Source of the DNA: Xanthostigma xanthostigma
Lineage: Eukaryota; Arthropoda; Insecta; Raphidioptera; Raphidiidae
Length of the DNA stretch: 64,000 nt
NCBI GenBank assembly: GCA_963575645.1
Contig: OY754465.1
Location: 53,591,901-53,655,900 of the forward strand
Direction of reading: 5' to 3'
The notes under the pieces are model-generated. The model was not told the DNA's origin and made no database searches. It was given only the letters and a program-made list of their open reading frames with translations. The position numbers and the translations under genes are program-made. Shown here piece by piece: positions 44,757 through 55,047 of this stretch (position 1 is its first letter; every line of letters starts with the position of its first letter).

Positions 44757-45332
44757 AATTTTATATAGTTTAAAAAAAACTAAAAAACACGCTTTATATC
44801 GAACTAAAAAGTAAAAAATAACTTTTTTAAAATAAGCTTAAAACAATAATGAATAAAAAATACAAGTATTATTGTGAAAAAAGCGTGGGGCGCTTTGTTT
44901 CACATTTTCGTACATCGAGCGCCCCACGCTTTTTTCACAATAATACTTGTATTTTTTAATCATTATTGTTTTAAGCTTATTTAAAAAAAAATATTTTTTA
45001 CTTTTTAGTTCGATATAAAGCGTGTTTCTTAGTTTTTTTGAACTATATTTATTTTACACTTTTTAGTTGGATTTATTGTCATAAATTTGCCGAAAAAAAA
45101 CAAATTTTTTATTTCGGCGTGGACGGGATTAGAAGAACACACGACCGGTGAATCCGAGAGTTGACGTCAGCGAACTCCCGCGCCTTAGACCGCTCGGCCA
45201 ACGATTGCTCTTACAGTAGTGGCATAACATACTAACAGTAATAAACCACTTGCTGTAGTCCAAAAGAAGGTTACAAACAAACATGCATACAAACTTACAA
45301 GTGAAGTTAATATAAAGCGTGTAATAAAACCA
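44757..45332 (-). mobile_element. SINE-like unit with tRNA head and palindromic tail, copy A
   Basis: Minus-strand copy of the unit at 46935-47507. A tRNA-Leu-like segment (45116-45205, GGCCGAGCGGTCTAAGGCGC) is followed by TTCGGCAAATT-type sequence and a long hairpin (44757-45065) with stem TACAAGTATTATTGTGAAAA and loop CATTTTCGTACATCG. Shares GCGTGTAATA and AAACTTACAAGTGAAG at its 5' end with copy B. Confidence 0.75.
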
Positions 45333-45934
45333 TTTTCGATCAATTTAACCGAGAACCAAATCCCATAAGGTTTGTGCGGGGTCCTTTCAAGTCATAAATA
45401 AATCGAATCTAATTCTGTATTATTCTACGTCATTGTAATTCAATGTAACACCGACCACCGTTTCTGCCGATCCCAGTTTAATGATAAATTATTAATAAAT
45501 CAATTTCGACTTCCCTTCTTCGAAAACGGAAGACGTGAATGACGTCAAAGTAAATAACAATAACGCTGCAACAATACAGCTATATAAACGCCGATAAGGT
45601 CGATAGCCTTGTGACTTGCGCGTCTGGTCGTCAATGCCGTTGTCCGAAACAAGAAGAGGAAGTGGTTAAGGTGGACGACCAAGGTCCAAACCGCGATGAA
45701 TAAGAGATAGAGATATTCCATTTGCACTTCAGTATTAGGCCTGCCGTCAAATAACACTATGTTTGATCGGATCAATACAGAAAAATATCTCAAATATAGA
45801 TGCCTGTTATTTTTAAACGGTTATATTTATTTGTTACTAACTTCGTTTCAAATCTTGTCTTTACAACTATTTCCCGTTATCCGATTGAGTTGAAATTTTG
45901 CATACGTATGTAGTTCCGATGAAAATTCAATATT

Positions 45935-46227
45935 ATAATGTAGCAAGCTTTGTTACATTAACTCTCTCTCTCTTTTTTGTAATATTGTCAAAATTAGTTT
46001 ACCTTAGCTATACGCTGGAAAAATGAAGGTTGTGAGAATTTGGAAAAAATTTAATGGATTAATTACTTCATAGGAGAAAACATCATTTTACGAATTGTTA
46101 TTAATTCATTAAATTTTTTCCAAATTCTAACAACCTTCATTTTTCCAGCGTAGCTAAGGAAAACTAATTTTGACAATATTACAAAAAAGAGAGAGAGAGT
46201 TAATGTAACAAAGCTTGCTACATTAAT
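45935..46227. repeat. Fold-back element, arms about 115 bp
   Basis: ATGTAGCAAGCTTTGTTACA and TAACTCTCTCTCTC at the left are mirrored at the right. Inner arm AATGAAGGTTGTGAGAATTT versus AAATTCTAACAACCTTCATT. The loop is about 50 bp. Confidence 0.92.
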
Positions 46228-46321
46228 AACAATTCGTTATTATGGCCCGGGTAACATAGGCTACATTTATTTTTGAATTGGGGTCCCAGAGGGGAGCAAA
46301 TGGAAAACAAATAAAAAATAA

Positions 46322-46582
46322 GTTCAAAAACTAAAACCCGACTACTGAAAAAAGTATGAAGCAAGAAAATATTCTCATCTGAGGATAACCGTGGTCGTAT
46401 GCCATCTCATATATAATATGAGGCTCCTCTAGATGTATAGAGCGTGATGCACTTTGCCCTAGAGCTAATGATCGCTTACTACTTTTAAAATTTAATGATT
46501 AGTTAGGGTATGTGGCATATGACCACAGCTATCCTCAGATGAGAATATTATCTGGTTTCATACTTTTCAGCCGTATACTTTT
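46322..46582. repeat. Fold-back element
   Basis: AAAAGTATGAAGC, ATATTCTCATCTGAGGATA and GTGGTCGTATGCC at the left pair with GGCATATGACCAC, TATCCTCAGATGAGAATAT and TTTCATACTTTTCAG at the right. Confidence 0.85.
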
Positions 46583-46934
46583 ATTCTATACTGAGCACAG
46601 GAATAAAATCGCAATCAAACCATTAGGGTGCAAACATACACTTTTGTCTTTTTTACACCGTAAGCACTGGCGTATTCAGGAGAGCCAAAAGCTGGGTACG
46701 CCCATGTTAACGTCACAGAAAAAGACAAAGTATTTGAAACAGAGATACTTTATTCGGATTGAATGCAAGTCCATTCTATCATCGGAGAAATTAGGGAATT
46801 ACATCGAAGAAAGAGACGCAGATATATCGTTACACTTTGTTGCCTTTGCTCACCGCACATTGAGTGGATAGACAATGATTCATATAGTAAATTATTAAAT
46901 ATATGTTTTCAGCAGTCGGGTTTTAGTTTTTTAA

Positions 46935-47507
46935 CTTATTTTTACACGCTTTATATTAACTTCACTTGTAAGTTTGTATGTATGTATGTTTGTTTGTAAC
47001 CTTCGTTTGGACTACAGCAAATGGTTTATTACTGTAGTATAATATGCCAGCACTGTAACTACAGTGGTTAGCCGTGCGGTCTAAGGCACGGGTCTTCGCT
47101 GAAGTCAATTCTCGGAATCACGGGTCGTGGGTTCTAATCCCGTCCATGCCGAAAAAAAAATTGTTTTTTTTTCGGCAAATTTTTGACAACAAATCGAACT
47201 AAAAAGTGGAAAATAAATATAGTTTAAAAAAAAACTAAAAAACACGCTTTATATCGAACTAAAAAGTAAAAAATATTTTTTTAAAATAAGCTTAAAACAA
47301 TAATGAATAAAAAATACAAGTATTATTGTGAAAAAAGCGCGGGGCGTTATGTTTCACATTTTAGTACATCGAGCGCCCCACGCTTTTTTCAAAATAATAC
47401 TTGTATTTTTTATTCATTATTGTTTTAAGCTTATTTTAAAAAAATATTTTTTACTTTTTAGTTCGATATAAAGCGTGTTTTTTAGTTTTTTTAAACTATA
47501 TTTTTTA
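46935..47507 (+). mobile_element. SINE-like unit with tRNA head and palindromic tail, copy B
   Basis: Plus-strand copy of the unit at 44757-45332. tRNA-Leu/Ser-like segment 47063-47151 (TTAGCCGTGCGGTCTAAGGC; GTGGGTTCTAATCCC) then a hairpin (47214-47507) with stem AAAATACAAGTATTATTGTG. The A and B boxes are recognisable, suggesting pol III origin. Confidence 0.75.
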
Positions 47508-47519
47508 TATAAAAGAATT

Positions 47520-47576
47520 TGACTGCGGGTACAATATATCTGTACCACGCGGATGAAGTCGTGGGCAAACCGCTAG
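47520..47576 (+). mobile_element. Helitron 3' end
   Basis: Ends CACGCGGATGAAGTCGTGGG then CAAACCGCTAG and T, with an imperfect hairpin before the CTAG. Sits directly after SINE-like copy B. Confidence 0.7.
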
Positions 47577-47904
47577 TCATAAATAACTGAAGGATTCTGT
47601 AATAACGTCACATTGGTAATTAAACGTTTTCATAGATATTTCACGCTGTACTATAGTATATCATTTAAATTTACTCAAGGATGAAACGATATACTCGTAA
47701 TATTCTTTATTTAAATATAACAAGGTCTTCCGTCACTCTTCAACACTGACAGACAGTACTGTCACTGCTGTATAGAATAGGCTCGTCCCACGTACAAAAA
47801 TTTCATAATTCATAGTTCTGAACATGCAAAAACGAACACTGTAAATCAATTTTTTCGTTCTTGCATCCTTTTCCTTAATTGCAATTTAAAAAAACCACTA
47901 CATA

Positions 47905-49262
47905 TCTATTTATATAAATCCGGGAAGGAAAAAAGTTGTGGTACCGATGTCGCCATCCGGACACACGTTGTAAATACCAATGTCGTTTAGAACTATAGAG
48001 TTGGATACTGGTACCGAAAGATGACACTGTTAATATAAACATTATACCGAACTATCGTTCAGCTACCTAATTCTAATTGCACATACCGCTAAACTAGCGG
48101 TATGTGCTTTATTATCGCTTTGTGCGTCAGAGCTGACATTCGTTCATATAAGAAGTTATATCTAAGTTAATTTCACACGAAATCCATTCAAATTGATCTT
48201 TTTGAAAAGAGGAGATTCTAATCTATAAAACAGAACCATTTTTAAATCAATTCGAGTTCATAAATACTATTAAAATTGTAATTGAAAATCACAAACAGCA
48301 GTTGTCGGTTGGTCTGTACGTATGTACGTACGTACGTCACGACTCTACAGATCGCAATTTTGGTCGGATTGCCTTGGGTTATATTTTATTCACTTTGTTT
48401 ACTATCAGACCAGAACCCTATTTAAATTCACTAAAATGTGTTCAGTAGTTTAATTTTTATAAACAGTTTTATTTTATTATTTTTGACAGCTAATAGTTTA
48501 AAAAAACAATATAATAATTGTTGTGTAAATATAGTGTAATCCATAAAACAAGTGCTACACTTCTATACCGTGATAACACCACTACACATACCTAGTAGGC
48601 CGCCGTGGCGTAATGGTTATGCCGTTGGATCCACAAGGGCAAGGTCCTGGGTTCGATTCCTTACGAAATCATTGATATTTTTCTTTTTTTTTCTTTTTAT
48701 TTTGTTTTATTTTATTCCACTTGATATTAATTATATATTATATTATGTATAGTTCTTAATTTTTTTTATTTTTGCAAACTTAAAAAAAATATTTTTTCAA
48801 TTTTTAATTATTTATTTCTTTAAATTTTTAAATCTTTTTAAAATTATTAAAATATTTTTTAATTATTATTTTTTTATCATACAGGTGGAAAACTTGCGGG
48901 ATGTGCACTTTTGGTTTTGCCAACTATTTTTTTTTTATTATAGATTTGATTGGCTTTTTTGTTTTCAGCAACAGCTATATACAAATACGGGAAGGAAAAA
49001 AAGAGTGTGGTACCGATTTGAGTGTGTTAATTCGCACACATCGGTCTCTTCGTTTTAATGAGGGGTAGTGCACAATATATGTTTCATCACGATGTGTACG
49101 AACTGACACAGGTAAAAGCGATTCAGGAGAAATACGTCTAATGACAAAAGAACCTCAATAACGCTCAAACTTAAAAATTTAATAAATTATTAATGACTAA
49201 TGACAATAAATCGCGGGCAAAGCCTAGATTACATTCCGGGCGAAGCGGGGCCGAGTCTCTAG
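47905..49262 (+). mobile_element. Helitron-derived region
   Basis: A Helitron-type start TCTATTTATATAAATCCGGG is at 47905. A related start (TATATACAAATACGGGAAGG) is near 48973. A CTAG-type end (GGCGAAGCGGGGCCGAGTCT then CTAG, T) is at 49259-49262. Probably two related elements, one interrupted. Boundaries between them are unclear. A tRNA-like unit lies inside at 48598. Confidence 0.5.
48598..48670 (+). tRNA. tRNA-like sequence (pol III boxes), probable SINE head
   Basis: GGCCGCCGTGGCGTAATGGT carries an A box and GGTCCTGGGTTCGATTCC a perfect B box. The acceptor stem does not close and the anticodon region is not canonical. Not a working tRNA. Followed by T- and A-rich sequence. Confidence 0.6.
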
Positions 49263-49435
49263 TATATATTTTCAACGCCGGACATAACCGTTAAATGACG
49301 ACGTAGAAGAACTGCTTAATCTATAGAAAGAGATGTATACAAATTATCTCCCCCGTGGTTCGCTTTCAATAGTGGTCGTGGCAAAATAGATCTAGTCAGA
49401 CTAAAAATTAGCTACATCATTTCGGTAGCGGCCAG

Positions 49436-49626
49436 AGATATAACTAGAGTACGCCATACATACGTGAAAGTGTTCTCAATTAAGAGAGAGAACGCTGCAT
49501 AAAACCAGAAATTCAAATCAGCTTTGCTTTGTATCATTAGTGACCATAGGAATAAGGAACTGTTTTCTCTCTTAACTGCAGACACTTTCACTGCTCTCTA
49601 GCGTACTCTATTGTAATATCTCTATG
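49436..49626. mobile_element. MITE with GAGATAT ends
   Basis: Left GAGATATAACTAGAGTACGC and right GCGTACTCTATTGTAATATCTC are inverted. Inner GTGAAAGTGTTCTC also pairs. About 190 bp. Confidence 0.75.
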
Positions 49627-50068
49627 GTAGCGGCACACTGCTATGGGCTATGTGCAAGGAGGCGGAGTTACAAATTTATCGATGCGAGCGTTTGTGGTGA
49701 GCACTAGGGGAAACTTCAAACTCAAATTTTCCGTATGTCAGTGAGCAATGTTTATTAAAAATGAAAATAGTTCCAATTTTATGAAGTTTTTTAATTACAA
49801 AGAAAACATAGAAAAACTAAGCGATCCGGAAATGCTTGTTGTGTTCCGGCCTGTTGCGCTGATAGCGATTTAAGTAAAATAAGGACCATTGGCGCCCTAA
49901 TTTGAAGTTCCGCTGTCAGTGTAAACAAATTAACATCAGTTTTTCTTATTACATTTTTTTTGACACACCATGGCCAACTAAAGTTTTTGACTGATCACCA
50001 TAGAAACATGTCGCGATTTCCATAAAAAGTGATTTCAATAACTCTCTATTACCCACTAGCGGCGCTAG

Positions 50069-50687
50069 TACGGAAGCCGGGTTGGCTCATTGGTGACTAG
50101 TGGAGTAGTGGCACCGCACTCGGCCACTTCTCACATGTTAACGCGTGCACGCGTTAACATGTGTCCGTGTGCGGGATAAATGCAGATTTCTACCTTATCC
50201 TATATCCTATATAAAACACTTCATATTCATCGACACCCTCCATTAAAACAAAATCATCATTATTTATTGCTACCCCACACTTTCCATCTTCATCAGAAAA
50301 TATAAGTCCACAAGCTCCGCGGAAATACGTTTTTACTAGCTCGACTTTCAGTTTATTGTTCATCACAGGTAATTTTACGGTAACATTTTCATTTTTAATT
50401 TTAACGAAACTCATTTCTAATGTTTACTTTGCAATTCTTTATTACTTTATTTCACTGTAAACAAAACTTCAGCTACGTCTAACCTCAATGCAAAAAGTAA
50501 CGCTTTCCACAGAATTTGACAGTTAAAAGACAGAGATAGCTCGATTACCGTTCCAGGATAAGGTAGAAATCTGCATTTATCCCGCACACGGACACATGTT
50601 AACGCGTGCACGCGTTAACATGTTGGAAGTGGCCGAGTGCGGTGCCACTACTCCACTAGTCACCAATGAGCCAACCCGGCTTCCGTA
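50069..50687. mobile_element. 619-bp TIR element carrying a TDP-43-NTD-like ORF
   Basis: Ends TACGGAAGCCGGGTTGGC and GCCAACCCGGCTTCCGTA, with TIRs of about 140 bp. Flanked by CGCTAG on both sides (50063-50068, 50688-50693). The uninterrupted arm of the surrounding fold-back (52815-52835, inverse) has CGCTAG once, proving a 6-bp duplication. Each TIR contains a perfect 30-bp palindrome (50133-50162 and 50594-50623; half-site ACATGTTAACGCGTG). Superfamily not recognised. Confidence 0.93.
50190..50414 (-). CDS. TDP-43 N-terminal-domain-like protein, 74 aa
   Basis: An intact frame inside the 619-bp TIR element. It starts MSFVKIKNENVTVKLPVMNN, has YFRGACGLIFSDEDGKCGVA in the middle and ends EVFYIGYRIR. 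The F-x-GACGL core, the flanking beta-strand pattern and a C-terminal Y-x-V-F/Y-Y strand fit the ubiquitin-like N-terminal oligomerisation domain of TDP-43 (TARDBP); length also fits one such domain. There are no RRMs. The stop TAG lies in the left TIR and the start lies about 140 bp inside the right TIR, so transcription from the right TIR is plausible. Seen: ORF and motif. Inferred: domain identity. Confidence 0.65.
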   Translation of the reverse strand: MSFVKIKNENVTVKLPVMNNKLKVELVKTYFRGACGLIFSDEDGKCGVAINNDDFVLMEGVDEYEVFYIGYRIR

Positions 50688-51447
50688 CGCTAGTAGGCTT
50701 CGTGCACACAGCCTGTATGTTTAAAAATTCTGTTGAGAAATACAAACTTTTGGGAATTTTTTAAATATATAAAATGTTTCCGAAAAATTCTCAAAAAAAT
50801 GTTTCATAATACATAGGTATAAGTATACTCGAAATGTAGGTTCCAACAAAAAATACATGTGGAACGACCCCATTGCTCAATTCATACATATTACATAACC
50901 GTAAGAATAACGTTATATTTTATAGTCTGGATTGCAATGTCTCCTTATAGCGTCTCATGTATGCGCACCCCATGTACTTATACAATCGCACCTCTCCTGC
51001 CAAAAGCAATTGCACTGCATACGCCGCTCACCACAAAATACATTACTAGCCGGTCACTTGTTAAATATTTATATAAGTATATATAGTTGCCATTTCGCAT
51101 GTACACACATGAAGCACTAAGTGGTCCGTTAAAAAAAAACGGCATTGAACGATGGCATTTTCAAATATACATATACCGGGTGTCCCAGAAGTCACGCACT
51201 TCCTCGTAGGGATCGAAAGAGAAAATTATTCTGAGACGAACAGTCCTTAGCCATTTTTTAATCAGACGCATAGATAATTAATTATTAATTAATGAAAGTG
51301 ACCAATCAGGAGCGATTTGATTTGTTTTCTGATTTTATTTGTTTTTCTCCCGTATCTTGGATAACTGTCTTCCGTTGTCAGTCGTCTCTGAATTTTCTGA
51401 CAACGAACAACGTTATTATGGAACAGCGTCATCTAAAACAGCGTTAT

Positions 51448-52439
51448 CTATAAAAACTTTTTAACAAAAAAATTAAACCGCCGAAAAACTGAAAAGCAAA
51501 AAATAATAAATCTTTTTATTTAACTAAGTTCTATTTAAGTAGTTGAACGTATGTGACAATCTAGTATATCTAAGTAATTTTGAGTCGGCGTCAACAATCC
51601 TTCGCCGGAAATCTCTGAGAGTTCACGAGAGTTCTCTAATTTGATTTGGTTATTTCTTTTAGTGATCTTTGTTCATTGGTTGTTTGACGCCGACTCAAAA
51701 TTACTTAGATATACTAGATTGTCACATACGTTCAACTACTTAAATAGAACTTAGTTAAATAAAAAGATTTATTATTTTTTGCTTTTCAGTTTTTCGGCGG
51801 TTTAATTTTTTTGTTAAAAAGTTTTTATTTTATAATTTTTTGTGGCTATATAATTTATAATTGTAATACACAACTCAGCATGAAAATCTGTGAGTGAACA
51901 ATAAATCACCCCTATTTCCCACCCTTAGGGTAGGAATTTTTTTACCAAATTTATATGGGACCAACTTCGGGGTATACCCTTTCAAACAGAAAAATAATTA
52001 TCAAAATCGGACTACTCTGTAAAAAGTTATGTGTGGTCATACATTACAATCAGTGAGTGAACAATCAATCATCCCCTGTTTTCCTACCCTTAGGGTTGGA
52101 ATTTTTTTACCAAATTTATATGGGACCAACTTCGGGGTATACCCTTTCAAACAGAAAAATAATTATCAAAATCGGACTACTCTGTAAAAAGTTATGTGTG
52201 GTCATACATTACAATCAGTGAGTGAACAATCAATCATCCCCTGTTTTCCTACCCTTAGGGTTGGAATTTTTTTACCAAATTTATATGGGACCAACTTCGG
52301 GGTATACCCTTTCAAACAAAAAAATATTTATCAAAATCGGACTACTCTGTAAAAAGTTATGCGTGGTCATACATAAAAAAAAAAAAAAAATATACGCGTC
52401 GACTTGAGAACCTCCTCCGTTTTTGTTTTTCGTCGGTTA
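51448..52439 (+). mobile_element. Compound retroposon-like element, copy 1
   Basis: Flanked by AAAACAGCGTTAT (51435-51447 and 52440-52452). Order of parts: fold-back (about 51452-51830, arms with AATTAAACCGCCGAAAAACT), three 164-bp tandem units (51888-52375), poly(A), then TATACGCGTCGACTTGAGAA, CCTCCTCCG and CGTCGGTTAA. Copy 2 at 55048-56184 has the same order. Confidence 0.85.
51888..52375 (+). repeat. 164-bp tandem repeat, three units
   Basis: Units begin at 51888, 52051 and 52215. Shared parts include TACCCTTAGGGT, TATATGGGACCAACTTCGGG and AAAATCGGACTACTCTGTAA. Units 2 and 3 are nearly identical; unit 1 is more diverged. Confidence 0.92.
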
Positions 52440-52933
52440 AAAACAGCGTTATACGTCTGCTGATTTTACTGAGATGCTTATCCTTTATGGAGAGTGTAAT
52501 CGCAATGCTGTTGCGATTGCACGCCTCACTTTCATTAATTAATTAATTAATAATTAATTATCTATGCGTCTGATTAAAAAATGGCTAAGGACTTTTCGTC
52601 TCAGAATAATTTTCTCTTTCGATCCCTACGAGGAAGTGCGTGACTTCTGGGACACCCGGTATAATAAAAACAGATGTATTTATTTGCGCGTATATCTATA
52701 TAATAGCCGACTAATAAAACATAAAGATCCAGATGCTGTTTTATTGGCCCACACATTCGAATATTTTCATCGGAATTTCTGTTCTACGGAAGTCGGACGC
52801 ATTGTGCACGAAGCCTACTAGCGCCGCTAGTGGATAATAGAGAATTGTTGAACTCACTTTTTCTGAAAATCGCGACATGCTTCTAAGGTGATAAGTCAAA
52901 AACTTTAGTTGGCCATGGTGTGTCAAAAAAAAA

Positions 52934-53618
52934 TTGGTTGTCTGTAAAGTCGGTTTACGGACGATAGTTTTACGTGATAACGTATTCCGCTCGAAAATCA
53001 TATTTAATAATACATAACCTAAATTGTAGTAGCTGTCAAACTATATTTTTACCGACTAATAATTTGATCAACCAAAGCAAAATACATATTTTTAAGCAAT
53101 TATAAAAGACATTTAAAAGAATGTATATATATTATATATTTGTTAACAAACCGTATAATTTATCTGCTGTTATGAAATGCAGATCCATTATCGTCGTGCG
53201 TTCAGTTATACTTTGGCTTGGATGAATCGGTAATAATTATATGACACAAAAAATATCCGTGCAAAAACGAACAAATAACGATGTATTATCTGAAAAATTG
53301 CTTTAAAAATTCGAAAATTTATGACATTTTTATTAGATATCTTGATTTTAAGTCTTAATTTCCACGGTTTATAAAACAAAGGCCATCTGTCAGATGTAGC
53401 TTTCGCTGGAACAGCCGAAAAAAATGTTGAACGCACACTATTCTCTGACGTCACGCGAGAAGAGTGAAATGCCTACAAGCCGACGCCGATCGTGCTTCTC
53501 TATCGGTTATACTGCGCTCTCGCTTGCACGCACAGGGTCAGGCGGAACGTTACGGCGTTACACTTTTTCGTGCGTGCAGCTGGTGTTTTCATCAATTTAT
53601 AAGACGTTATCACGTCAA
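52934..53618 (+). mobile_element. TTGGTTGTCTG...TCACGTCAA MITE, longest copy
   Basis: Inserted in the right arm of the 4.3-kb fold-back. The left arm shows the uninterrupted site (CATTTTTTTTGACACACC). Target is an A run. About 685 bp, so the copies at 8880 and 34319 are internal deletions of something like this one. The minus-strand ORF inside is not recognised. Confidence 0.88.
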
Positions 53619-53983
53619 AAAAATGTAATAATAAAAACTGATGTTAATTTGTTTACACTGACAGCGGAACGTCAAATTAGAGCGCCAATAGTCTTTATTT
53701 TACTTAAATCGCCATCAGCGCAACAGCCCGGGACACAACAAGCATTTCCAGATCGCTTAGTTTTCCCATGTTTACTTTGTAATTAAAAAACTTTATAAAA
53801 TTATAACTATTTTCACTTTTAATAAACATTGCTCACTGACATGCGGAAAAATTGAGTTTGAAGTTTCCTCTAGTGCTCACCACAAACGCTCGCATCGAAA
53901 AATTTATAACTCCGCCTCCTTGCACATAGCCCATACAAATAAAACATTTTCGACTGGGTGAGAGGCCCAAATCAGACAGTCTA

Positions 53984-54534
53984 GTTCAAATGTCCTTTTT
54001 TGATGAATTCCAGTCCTCCTTCATCGAAAATAATGATCATGGTGTCATTCTATTTGGAAAAATTGAAGTAGGGGACAACAAAAAATTGCAAAAGTTATAA
54101 ACATTTTAATTTAGAGGTGAAAATAGGACTAACATTTTTTTTTCTATTTTTTATATAATTTTCAATATTTTCGTGTCTTTTAGCTTGTATAAAAAATAGA
54201 AAAAATATTTTAGCTCTTTTTGACCTCTAAATTAAAATTAAAAAATATTGGTGGTAGAGCTCCGGGAGGTGGGACTTTTTTGTAGGAAATATCCCGCTCT
54301 TTCAGAATGCTTTTTGGGATTTCAGATATCTGCAATAATTTTTAAGATATTCGCAAAAATCAAACCCCTCTTTTTTCTTTCACTAAAATGTTTATAACTT
54401 TTGCAATTTTTTCGTCCCCCATTTCAATTTTTTCAAAAAGTTTCTAGAAGTCATTCTGAATCGAATATGACACCACCATGATCATAATATGCGGTGAAGG
54501 AGGACTGGAATTCATCAAAAAGGGACATGTGAAC
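53984..54534. mobile_element. TIR element, TAGTTCAAATGTCC ends
   Basis: Left TAGTTCAAATGTCCTTTTTT and GATGAATTCCAGTCCTCCTT; right GGAGGACTGGAATTCATCAA ending ACATGTGAACTA. Interior carries the repeat shared with 22520-22850, read in inverted halves. Confidence 0.8.
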
Positions 54535-54559
54535 TATAGACTATTAATGCCTAATTTCC

Positions 54560-55045
54560 AAAATATTGAAATCTGACATTATAACAAAGAAAATAAGATT
54601 TCGGTTAACGCATACGGTAACGCGGGTAGCTACTAGTATTAAATAATATTATGATATTTGTGGTTTATGACGTCATGTAAAAATTAACCAAAGCATGTCT
54701 GTCAACTACCTAAGATATATAGGTACCTAACAAAAGAACAGCAGATTTTTTTTTATTTCCTGAACTATAGCTTGGAACAAAAATGTACAAAGCTTTCTTT
54801 AAAAATAGAGTAAATAACCGTAAGTAGCATATATGTCTTTTGCACATGCGCTGATTTTCCCCAAAAACAATAGGGCTCTTCATATTTGCATATCAAACGT
54901 CTTCCCAAAATTGGCTGGAATTTTCAAGTTGGAATGGTCCTGTCACCCAATTGACATTTTTTGGCTTATTTTGTGGGGGAGAACATATAAACGGTGCCGT
55001 GCAGTTTTCAAACACCCTGTATATAACTGCATGACATTGGCTTGA
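54560..55045. repeat. Dispersed repeat shared with 61560-61985
   Basis: Both have CGTCATGTAAAAATTAA then CAAAGCATG, CGCGGGTA, and GGGCTCTTCATATTTGCATA preceded by a CATGCGC-GATTTTCC segment. The ORF at 54833-55045 is read from this repeat and has no known domain. Confidence 0.65.
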
Positions 55046-55047
55046 AT

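Larger units (their letters stand above)
51418..52534 (+). pseudogene. Transposase N-terminal HTH fragment, interrupted
   Basis: The 5' part (ATG at 51418) reads MEQRHLKQRY up to 51447. After the insert and its duplicated target, the same frame continues TSADFTEMLILYGECNRNAV and ends LTFIN at a TAA near 52533. The F-x-E-M-x-x-x-YGEC-x-x-N pattern is that of DUF4817-type domains. The catalytic region is absent, so it was truncated before the retroposon landed. Confidence 0.7.
51176..52659. mobile_element. DNA transposon derivative with DUF4817-type HTH, split by a retroposon
   Basis: Ends CCGGGTGTCCCAGAAGTCAC and GTGACTTCTGGGACACCCGG with TA at each side; TIRs about 120 bp. Without the nested insert (51448-52439) the element is about 480 bp. 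It encodes a short N-terminal ORF of the helix-turn-helix type found in IS630/Tc1-like elements of insects, then a stop in the right TIR. Confidence 0.85.
49642..53935. mobile_element. 4.3-kb fold-back, arms about 440 bp before insertions
   Basis: Left arm 49642-50068 continues at 50694-50713. Right arm is 52790-53935, inverted. Shared landmarks: TATGTGCAAGGAGGCGGAGT, GTGAGCACTAGGGGAAACTT (TAGAGGAAACTT inverse), CAATGTTTATTAAAAATGAA, GACACACCATGGCCAACTAA, CACTAGCGGCGCTAGTAGGC. The left arm is interrupted by a 619-bp TIR element and the right arm by a MITE. The 2.1-kb centre holds the element at 51176-52659. Confidence 0.92.

Noticed and set aside
50859-51120. Two overlapping plus-strand ORFs
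   Set aside because: Overlapping frames over AT-rich fold-back sequence with no recognised domain.
51888-52375. CRISPR-like array
   Set aside because: Units are 164 bp, directly adjacent and without short repeats and unique spacers. It is an ordinary tandem repeat in an animal genome.
54833-55045. 70-codon ORF (MSFAHALIFPKNN...)
   Set aside because: Derived from a dispersed repeat also present at 61900-61985, where the frame is not kept.
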